From the NCBI GenBank assembly GCA_003251995.1, contig QKDT01000106.1:1-8249 (forward strand): a DNA stretch of 8,249 nucleotides, read 5' to 3'. The position numbers and the translations under genes were made by a program. The notes under the pieces were generated by a model, which was not told the DNA's origin, made no database searches, and worked only from the letters and a program-made list of their open reading frames with translations. Shown here piece after piece: positions 1 to 4,875 of the stretch. Position 1 is the first letter of the stretch. Every line of letters begins with the position of its first letter. This stretch comes from Desulfovibrio desulfuricans. Lineage in GTDB: Bacteria > Desulfobacterota > Desulfovibrionia > Desulfovibrionales > Desulfovibrionaceae.

Positions 1-1149
1 GCCACCAAGGCCGGGCTTGGCAATGGAGAAACCTCCATCTTCCCCGTGCAGATTTTCAAGGTGAAGTCCGGGGTCAACTATAATCCTGAAGACCCCAACT
101 ACGATCTTTTCAAGCAGGCCATGGATGTCTCTGCCATGCGTCTCTTCCCCAATTTCAGCTTTCTTGATGCGCCGTACAACCTGCAATATTACCATGAGGG
201 CGACTACAATACGGAAGTTGCCTACATGGGCTGCCGTACCCGCGTGCTTGGCAACGTGTACGACAAGGATCGGCAGGTTACCTGCGGTCGCGGCAATCTG
301 AGCTTTACGTCCATCAATCTTCCCCGTCTTGGGATTGAAGCGCGCGGCGATGTCAGCCGTTTTTTTGCCCTGCTGAACGACAAGATTGACCTGGTCTTCC
401 GCCAGTTGCTGCACCGGCTCAAGATCCAGAGCGCCAAGAAGGTGCGCAACTATCCCTTCCTGATGGGTGAGGGCATCTGGCTTGATTCAGAAAAGCTCGG
501 TTGGGACGACAGCATTGAAGAAGTGCTCAAGCACGGCACCCTGACTGTGGGTTTTATCGGCCTTGCCGAAACGCTCAAGGCCCTTGTGGGTCAGCACCAC
601 GGCGAGAGTGAAGATGCTCAGAAGCTGGGCATTGAAATTGTTACGCATCTGCGCAAGCGCTGCGATGACGAAGCTGAAAAGACCGGCCTTAATTTTTCAC
701 TTATCGCCACTCCGGCTGAAAGTCTGAGCGGTCGATTTGTCACCCTCGACAAAGAAAAGTACGGCAGCGTACCCGGCATCACCGACAGGGATTACTACAC
801 AAATTCCTTCCATGTACCGGTGTATTGCCCCATCAAGGCCTTTAAAAAGATTCAGATTGAAGCTCCGTACCACGCGCTGACCAACGCGGGCCACATTACC
901 TATGTGGAACTTGACGGTGATACCTGCAAGAACCTTGAGGCCTTTGAAAGCATTATCCGCTTTATGCACGATAACGGCGTGGGCTACGGCTCCATCAACC
1001 ATCCGCTGGACCGCGACCCGGTCTGCGGATACGTGGGCGTGATCAACGGCTCCTGCCCTCGCTGTGGTCGTAAAGAGGGCGAAGGCGTCAGCGCCGAGGT
1101 GCTTAAAGAACTGCGTAGAAAATACCCGCATACCCCCAAGTGGGATTAG
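1..1149 (+). CDS. nrdD: Anaerobic (class III) ribonucleoside-triphosphate reductase, catalytic core, 5'-partial, lacking the glycyl radical domain
   Basis: Reduces ribonucleoside triphosphates to deoxyribonucleotides without oxygen. The reading frame is open from base 1, so the gene starts outside the window and 382 C-terminal residues are visible. It opens with GNGETSIFPVQIFKVKSG, typical of the NrdD barrel. MGCRTR follows, and its Cys (visible residue 78, codon 232-234) matches the thiyl-radical cysteine loop of class III enzymes. NYPFLMGEGIWL and GTLTVGFIGLAE are further family-typical blocks. Near the end is a zinc-ribbon remnant with Cys at visible residues 342, 352 and 355 (CGYVG...CPRCGR). 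The Cys normally found three residues before the first of these is Asp. The protein then ends after about 28 more residues, just where family members continue into the glycyl radical motif. No such motif exists in this chain; it is on the next ORF. Family assignment is secure. The truncated end looks natural (see findings). Confidence 0.95.
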   Translation, partial: ATKAGLGNGETSIFPVQIFKVKSGVNYNPEDPNYDLFKQAMDVSAMRLFPNFSFLDAPYNLQYYHEGDYNTEVAYMGCRTRVLGNVYDKDRQVTCGRGNLSFTSINLPRLGIEARGDVSRFFALLNDKIDLVFRQLLHRLKIQSAKKVRNYPFLMGEGIWLDSEKLGWDDSIEEVLKHGTLTVGFIGLAETLKALVGQHHGESEDAQKLGIEIVTHLRKRCDDEAEKTGLNFSLIATPAESLSGRFVTLDKEKYGSVPGITDRDYYTNSFHVPVYCPIKAFKKIQIEAPYHALTNAGHITYVELDGDTCKNLEAFESIIRFMHDNGVGYGSINHPLDRDPVCGYVGVINGSCPRCGRKEGEGVSAEVLKELRRKYPHTPKWD

Positions 1150-1188
1150 CGGTCATATACAATTTTTTTAAACTTTTGCAGTAAGAAC

Positions 1189-1194
1189 AAGGAG
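1189..1194 (+). promoter_or_regulatory. Ribosome binding site of the stand-alone glycyl radical subunit
   Basis: AAGGAG lies 7 nt upstream of ATG 1202. It is a near-perfect Shine-Dalgarno at ideal spacing. It decides that the 56-codon frame starting at 1202 is translated on its own and is not debris of a broken nrdD. Confidence 0.85.
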
Positions 1195-1201
1195 AGCGAC
1201 A

Positions 1202-1372
1202 ATGCTAATGAAATCGCGTCTGTTCGAGGAAACCAAGCCCGCGCAGAAACTTGTGGGTCAGGATGTAGGGTTTGAACGTACCCGCCGCATCACCGGTTAC
1301 CTTGTGGGAACGCTGGATCGTTTTAACAACGCCAAGCGCGCTGAAGAGCGCGACCGCGTCAAGCATGCCTGA
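1202..1372 (+). CDS. Stand-alone glycyl radical domain of the class III ribonucleotide reductase (56 aa)
   Basis: A 56-residue protein that appears to be the missing C-terminus of NrdD. Residues 28-34 read RRITGYL, matching the RRVCGYL glycyl radical motif of NrdD; Gly32 is the predicted radical site. Residues 40-55 (RFN, then AK, then DRVKH) match the conserved tail that follows the radical loop in full-length NrdD. Residues 1-25 are a polar, charged leader I do not recognise. It starts 52 nt after the nrdD stop, in another frame, with its own AAGGAG. An alternative in-frame ATG lies at 1208. Its end overlaps the nrdG start by 8 nt (ATGCCTGA), so translation of the two is probably coupled. 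By inference, NrdG abstracts hydrogen from Gly32 and the small subunit docks on the NrdD barrel to generate the thiyl radical. It resembles in principle GrcA/YfiD, the spare glycyl radical subunit of pyruvate formate-lyase. The alternative, a recently broken gene, is less likely. Confidence 0.88.
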   Translation: MLMKSRLFEETKPAQKLVGQDVGFERTRRITGYLVGTLDRFNNAKRAEERDRVKHA

Positions 1373-1892
1373 AATCGGTAATGCCGGGCTCATGCGGCTG
1401 TCGGGCATTGTGGAGGAATCCATAGTGGACGGCCCGGGGCTAAGGTATGTCTTGTTCACGCAGGGGTGTCCGCACCATTGTAAAGGGTGCCACAATCCGC
1501 AGACGCACAGTTTTGAGGGCGGCTTTCCGTTATCAGCGGAGGCCGCCCTTGCCCAGATAGCAGAAAATCCCTTGCTGTCAGGTGTGACGTTGTCTGGTGG
1601 TGAACCCTTTGAGCAGGCAGAAGCCCTCTGCGCGGTGGCCGAGGGGGTGCAGGCCATGCACAAAAACGTGATGACCTACACCGGTTATACTTTTGAAGCC
1701 CTGCTTGCCCGCAATGACCATTGGACAAACAGACTGCTGGAATTGACGGATACTCTTGTGGATGGCCCCTATGTGGAGAGCCTGCGCGATCTGGAGTTGC
1801 GTTTTCGGGGCAGTTCAAACCAGCGGCTGCTTGACCGCGCCGCCAGAGAGCAGATAGCTGCCGAGCTGCACAAGCCCCGCACTGAAGAATGA
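1365..1892 (+). CDS. nrdG: Anaerobic ribonucleotide reductase activating protein (radical SAM activase)
   Basis: A 175-residue radical SAM enzyme. It uses a [4Fe-4S] cluster and S-adenosylmethionine to install the glycyl radical on the reductase. The cluster motif is Cys35-x3-Cys39-x2-Cys42 (CPHHCKGC), preceded by SIVDGPGLRYVLFTQG as in NrdG and PFL activases. LSGGEPF at 76-82 is the SAM-binding GGE motif. TYTGYTFEAL, LVDGPYV and LRFRGSSNQR are typical NrdG blocks. Length fits the family. The start is taken at ATG 1365, inside the last codons of the glycyl radical ORF. No good Shine-Dalgarno precedes 1365, so translational coupling is likely. ATG 1392 (166 aa, starting MRLSGIVEES) is the alternative. 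Its direct coupling to the small glycyl radical ORF supports that protein as its substrate. Confidence 0.95.
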   Translation: MPEIGNAGLMRLSGIVEESIVDGPGLRYVLFTQGCPHHCKGCHNPQTHSFEGGFPLSAEAALAQIAENPLLSGVTLSGGEPFEQAEALCAVAEGVQAMHKNVMTYTGYTFEALLARNDHWTNRLLELTDTLVDGPYVESLRDLELRFRGSSNQRLLDRAAREQIAAELHKPRTEE

Positions 1893-1906
1893 TCGCTGCA
1901 TAGAGT

Positions 1907-1955
1907 GCAGGCAAAAATACCTGCCAAAGGTCATTTGGCAAAGACCTCTGCCAAA
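1907..1955 (+). repeat. Nested, mutually exclusive inverted repeats after nrdG
   Basis: GCAGG (1907-1911) can pair with CCTGC (1920-1924) across 8 nt. TGCCAAA (1922-1928) can pair with TTTGGCA (1934-1940) across 5 nt. That same TTTGGCA arm can instead pair with a second TGCCAAA (1949-1955) across 8 nt. AGGTC (1928-1932) can also pair with GACCT (1943-1947). The arms overlap, so these are alternative folds of the nrd mRNA 3' region. The function is unknown; they may affect mRNA stability or be a by-product of repeat expansion. Confidence 0.55.
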
Positions 1956-1957
1956 GC

Positions 1958-1993
1958 CATCAGGAAAAGCATCAGGCAAAACATCGGGCAAAG
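1958..1993 (+). repeat. Three tandem 12-bp repeats
   Basis: Three adjacent 12-mers: CATCAGGAAAAG (1958-1969), CATCAGGCAAAA (1970-1981) and CATCGGGCAAAG (1982-1993). Differences are one to three bases between units. One frame through them reads SGKASGKTSGK, but no plausible start codon precedes it, so I do not call a gene. Confidence 0.7.
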
Positions 1994-2060
1994 CCCAGTG
2001 GAAAACTACTGGTAACGATCTCTGAAAAGTTGCTGAAAGCGACCACTAATAAATTTTGTT

Positions 2061-2083
2061 CCCCGCATTTTGCGGGGTTTTTT
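2061..2083 (+). terminator. Rho-independent terminator of the nrd operon
   Basis: CCCCGCA (2061-2067), a TTT loop and TGCGGGG (2071-2077) form a perfect 7-bp GC-rich stem. A run of six T (2078-2083) and then ATTTT follow. It lies 168 nt after the nrdG stop and points in the + direction. Confidence 0.92.
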
Positions 2084-2122
2084 ATTTTGTAGGGGCTCAA
2101 TGGAAAACAGGAGCATGTTGCC

Positions 2123-2293
2123 ATGAACCACGCAGAACTGGACTGTGGGCCGTGGCAGCCAGACAGACAGTCACTTTTGCCATGCAACGGGATGCCGTGC
2201 GGGGATGGAAGTATGGTAACTGACAGCGGTAATGGGGCGGGATATCAGTATGGCAATAGATGCAAGGTTAGATGTGCGCGGAGAGCGCGGTAG
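2123..2293 (+). CDS. Possible small cysteine-rich hypothetical protein (56 aa)
   Basis: A short open frame beginning MNHAELDCGPW, with five Cys (residues 8, 21, 26, 48, 52) and a basic C-terminus (KVRCARRAR). AGGAG at 2109-2113 lies 9 nt before ATG 2123. An 8-codon mini-ORF (ATG 2100, MENRSMLP) ends with a TGA that overlaps this ATG, which would be a coupling arrangement. Against it: it follows a strong terminator, no promoter is evident, I recognise no family, and 56 codons can arise by chance in GC-rich DNA. Treat as a weak candidate. Confidence 0.2.
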   Translation: MNHAELDCGPWQPDRQSLLPCNGMPCGDGSMVTDSGNGAGYQYGNRCKVRCARRAR

Positions 2294-2331
2294 TTCAGCC
2301 TCGGCAATCGCAACGGTCGAGGGGGATCTGG

Positions 2332-3336
2332 CTATTGTTGCTGTTCGGGTTCCGTTCCCTGCACATAGGGGATAAATTCCGAATCCATAAGCTCGATATG
2401 CTCAACAATCCAGGTTTTCAGATACTCCAGCAAGGCAATGTCAATAAAGGCCTTGTCGTCCAGCACATCCTCCCTGAGCTTTGCCACGGTTTCTAGGAAG
2501 TTGTGGTGCTCTTCCATATGCTTGTTGATGTGCGGGTAGGCGGTGTGCGTAAAGAACACTTCTTCCGTGGCAAAATGGGTAAAGGCATAGCCTGTCAGCT
2601 CATCAAGTATCTCCAGCAACAGCTTTTTGTTGTAACCCTTCTGCATAACACGGTGCAGCTTGTTGAGGTAGGAAAGCAAAAGCTTGTGCTGAGCGTCAAC
2701 AACGGGAATGTTTGTGGCATGCTCGGCCTTCCAGGGAAAAGCATCAGGGAGCGTCTGCTTGATTTTATCACTTGCTGAGTCAGTAGAATCCAGACACTCC
2801 CCCGTGCGGAGCATGATGCACTCGCTACGGTGCAAGGCCGTTACTGCCCCAAGCAGTTGCTGTTTGTTGCGCACACGATCCTCATCCGAGCAGTCGGCAG
2901 CGCCCATGGATTCAGCAACTGCAGTCATGGCAGATTGACTTTTACGAAGCGCCTCAAGAGTTGTTTGCTGCGCCTGAACAATTATAGACCGTTTTGCACG
3001 CAGATCCTGGATTTCATGGCGGAGTTTTTCCACGGCCTCGCGTGCCTCGTCAAGGTCGTGTTGGAGTAGAGCCTCTCGGGTATTCATGTGGTTTTGCAGG
3101 GCGTTCACGATTTCGCATGTTTTAGGTACGGGCGTGATGGGGCCGGCCTCAGGTTGCGAAATATTGTAGGCGAACTTGCGTAAGGGCAAAATTAGGGATT
3201 TATAAAGCAGCACCAGCCCACAGGCTGAAAAAAACAGAGAAAGCGCAATCGCGACGCGAGAAAAAGGGGGGCCGAGCAGGAGGGCTATAACGGCGGCTAA
3301 GGGGGCAATAATAAGAAATATTATTGGAAAGCTCAT
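2332..3336 (-). CDS. Membrane-anchored coiled-coil protein with C-terminal bacteriohemerythrin domain
   Basis: 334 residues. Two hydrophobic segments (about 3-21 and 27-49) separated by a short turn form an N-terminal membrane hairpin. A charged, heptad-like helical region (about 85-145) follows. Residues about 200-325 are a hemerythrin domain with all seven di-iron ligands at standard spacing: His217, His254, Glu258, His273, His277, His313 and Asp318. Such domains bind O2 reversibly or sense O2 or nitric oxide; DcrH of Desulfovibrio is a known signalling example. This protein lacks the methyl-accepting signalling hairpin of DcrH-type chemoreceptors and has no other output domain I can see, so it may act through a partner or as a membrane-local O2 store. 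The start is supported by AAGGGGG (3341-3347), 4 nt from ATG. It begins 24 nt after the HD-GYP gene and is almost certainly co-transcribed with it. Confidence 0.92.
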   Translation of the reverse strand: MSFPIIFLIIAPLAAVIALLLGPPFSRVAIALSLFFSACGLVLLYKSLILPLRKFAYNISQPEAGPITPVPKTCEIVNALQNHMNTREALLQHDLDEAREAVEKLRHEIQDLRAKRSIIVQAQQTTLEALRKSQSAMTAVAESMGAADCSDEDRVRNKQQLLGAVTALHRSECIMLRTGECLDSTDSASDKIKQTLPDAFPWKAEHATNIPVVDAQHKLLLSYLNKLHRVMQKGYNKKLLLEILDELTGYAFTHFATEEVFFTHTAYPHINKHMEEHHNFLETVAKLREDVLDDKAFIDIALLEYLKTWIVEHIELMDSEFIPYVQGTEPEQQQ

Positions 3337-3360
3337 ATGTCCCCCTTCAGCATAAATGAA

Positions 3361-4623
3361 CTAGCCTGTTTGCCGTGAAGCCACCGCCGCATCATTGCAC
3401 AGCCTGCGCATTACCACAAAGTTAGCTGCTGCCTTGCGCTGGGCTCGTATGCGCTCCTTATTTACCCGTACCACATTATCGGCCAAGAGCGCTACAACAT
3501 TACTATCCAGATAGCCGAGTTCCGTCATGGATGTAATGATTTTCATGGCAGCGGCTAGTGGCATGCCGTCGCGGTAGGGGCGGTCTTCGGTCAGCGCGGT
3601 AAAAACATCGGCTACAGCGATAATACGCACAGGGAGTTTAAGGCTGGCCCCTTCAATCTTGTTGGGGTAGCCAGTGCCGTCGATGCGTTCATGGTGGTTG
3701 CCGCCCCATTCGCACACGCATTTGAAACCGGGTATGGAACCCAGCAGGTCCATGCTGATTACGGCATGTTTTTGAATTTCAATTACTTCTTCAGGAGTGA
3801 GTGCAGCGGGTTTTTCCAGAATTTCAAGAGGCACCGCAAGCTTGCCAATATCGTGCAGCAACCCCGCCACAAACATGGTGGTGAGGTCGTCGGCATCAGC
3901 CATCCGCGTCAATTTAAGCATCATGCGCGCTGTATGTGCCACGCCGAGGGAATGCGTTGCCGTAAAGGGGCTTTTGGAGTCGATGGTTTGCGAAAAAAGC
4001 CCGCACAAATCCACAAGCTGCATTGGTCCAAGAATTACAGCGCCAAAGGCCTCGGACAGATATTTTTCCATGCTCTCCTGACTGTCCAGAAGGGCAATGA
4101 TCTCGGTATCTGCAGCCATCTTTTCCAAAGCTTCATGGCAGGCGGGGGCGTATTCAAGATTTTTGATCTGCAAGGAACGGCAGATACTTGGCAGATCACA
4201 ACTAGATTTGCTGCGCAGCGCCACATCAACACGGTCAGCCATGTGTATGCAGTTGGCGGCAAGAGTATTGTTATCTGTGTTTTCATAGCTGCACCATTCT
4301 GTGTGGTGGTGCAGCACCATTTCGCAAACAGGCCGTGGCAATCCGGCAGTTTTGCAAAATGCCCAGCCTGCCCGGCAGTGCAAGATCTTGTTGCGTTCAA
4401 AAATGAGGTCGCGTGTATCGCTTTTTAGGGGCACAGCACCTATATCATGCAGCATGCTGGCCATGAGCATGTATTTGCGCGTAGAGCGAGGCAAACGCAA
4501 GCGTTCTGCAAAAATCTGGCTTAAAAAGGCAACCCGAAGATGGTGACCTGCAAGCTGGGGTGTTAGCATGTCCAGCGCTCGTGAAAAACCCATCAGCAGA
4601 TCAAAAAGGCGAATAGAACGCAT
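3361..4623 (-). CDS. Tandem HD domain protein with C-terminal HD-GYP, predicted cyclic-di-GMP phosphodiesterase
   Basis: 420 residues, no signal peptide or membrane segment. The C-terminal domain (about 215-385) is a full HD-GYP: His224, HDIG with His257/Asp258, His286, HHERIDGTGYP at 310-320, and Asp339 in AVADVFTALTEDRPYR. This class hydrolyses the second messenger c-di-GMP at a di- or tri-metal centre. The N-terminal domain (about 20-135) is a second HD domain. It keeps the likely metal ligands (His28, His59/Asp60, His82, His106/His107, Asp130) but the GYP loop is replaced by TEWCSYEN, so its role is unclear: sensory, regulatory or a different hydrolase. GGGAG (4633-4637) lies 9 nt before the ATG. 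It is the first gene of a pair with the membrane hemerythrin, which suggests that O2 or redox input reaches c-di-GMP turnover. That link is inference. Confidence 0.9.
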   Translation of the reverse strand: MRSIRLFDLLMGFSRALDMLTPQLAGHHLRVAFLSQIFAERLRLPRSTRKYMLMASMLHDIGAVPLKSDTRDLIFERNKILHCRAGWAFCKTAGLPRPVCEMVLHHHTEWCSYENTDNNTLAANCIHMADRVDVALRSKSSCDLPSICRSLQIKNLEYAPACHEALEKMAADTEIIALLDSQESMEKYLSEAFGAVILGPMQLVDLCGLFSQTIDSKSPFTATHSLGVAHTARMMLKLTRMADADDLTTMFVAGLLHDIGKLAVPLEILEKPAALTPEEVIEIQKHAVISMDLLGSIPGFKCVCEWGGNHHERIDGTGYPNKIEGASLKLPVRIIAVADVFTALTEDRPYRDGMPLAAAMKIITSMTELGYLDSNVVALLADNVVRVNKERIRAQRKAAANFVVMRRLCNDAAVASRQTG

Positions 4624-4653
4624 TAAGCTTCTCTCCCGCGAACAATGGGGGAT

Positions 4654-4661
4654 ATTTTATA
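4654..4661 (-). promoter_or_regulatory. Possible -10 element of the HD-GYP/hemerythrin promoter
   Basis: On the minus strand TATAAAAT lies 31-38 nt upstream of the HD-GYP start codon, in an AT-rich patch. A TTGACC (4673-4678) sits upstream, but the spacer is only 11-13 nt, too short for a standard sigma-70 pair. The -10 is plausible and the -35 is not convincing. Confidence 0.25.
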
Positions 4662-4792
4662 GTAAAAGGATAGGTCAACTCGGCTTCGGAGGCAATAGGG
4701 CTTTTGCGGGGAGCTGGGCTGAAATATAATTTTTGCAGCACGTATGGGCTGGCAGGCCATGTGTTACAATTGTGCAACATTATCATATGCAT

Positions 4793-4835
4793 AAGTGCCG
4801 CACCAAAGTTGGTGCGGCACTTTGCGCTCGGCGCA
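4793..4835 (-). terminator. Abutting hairpins downstream of nifS, probable terminator
   Basis: A perfect 14-bp inverted repeat (arms 4793-4806 and 4809-4822; 12-13 bp with a realistic loop) directly abuts a second hairpin, TGCGC (4823-4827), loop TCG, GCGCA (4831-4835). They lie 41-83 nt past the nifS stop and most likely end that operon. In the minus direction no U-run follows the large stem (ATGCATATG), so this is not a classical intrinsic terminator. It could instead be a 3' stabilising structure. Confidence 0.55.
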
Positions 4836-4875
4836 GGCATTTGTTGACCTGCTGGAATTACAGCCTCAGCAAAGA

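Larger units (their letters stand above)
1893..2331. other. Intergenic region between convergent operons
   Basis: 439 nt between the end of nrdG and the end of the oppositely oriented hemerythrin gene. In order it holds nested inverted repeats (1907-1955), three 12-bp tandem units (1958-1993), an intrinsic terminator for nrd (2061-2083) and a weak 56-codon ORF (2123-2293). I found no clear terminator for the minus-strand gene ending at 2332, and no RNA gene. Confidence 0.8.

Noticed and set aside
697..1131. 144-codon minus-strand frame opposite nrdD
   Set aside because: Antisense shadow of conserved NrdD sequence.
46..1149. GTG at 46 as the start of nrdD
   Set aside because: The frame is open to base 1 and the upstream codons (GNGETSIFP) are conserved NrdD sequence, so the gene is cut by the window edge.
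1142..1204. Sequencing-type single frameshift joining nrdD to the glycyl radical ORF
   Set aside because: The frame of the small ORF contains TAA at 1169-1171 before its ATG, and a good ribosome binding site precedes that ATG. One indel cannot fuse the two.
1272..1364. Longer nrdG starting at TTG 1272
   Set aside because: The 31 extra residues lie wholly over the glycyl radical ORF in another frame and look unlike NrdG. ATG 1365 gives the normal family length.
1958..1993. Tandem 12-mers as a CRISPR array or iteron origin
   Set aside because: There are no spacers, only three short units, and no associated genes.
1972..2187. 71-codon minus-strand frame through the nrd terminator
   Set aside because: It reads through the terminator hairpin and tandem repeats, and has no recognisable family.
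3691..4428. 245-codon + strand frame opposite the HD-GYP gene
   Set aside because: Antisense shadow; composition is that of a reverse-read coding sequence, while the minus-strand HD motifs are intact.
4762..4779. Inverted-repeat-like TGTTACAATTGTGCAACA as an FNR, Rex or HcpR operator
   Set aside because: The outer arms and the ACAATTGT core do not share one symmetry axis, and it fits none of the consensus sites I know.
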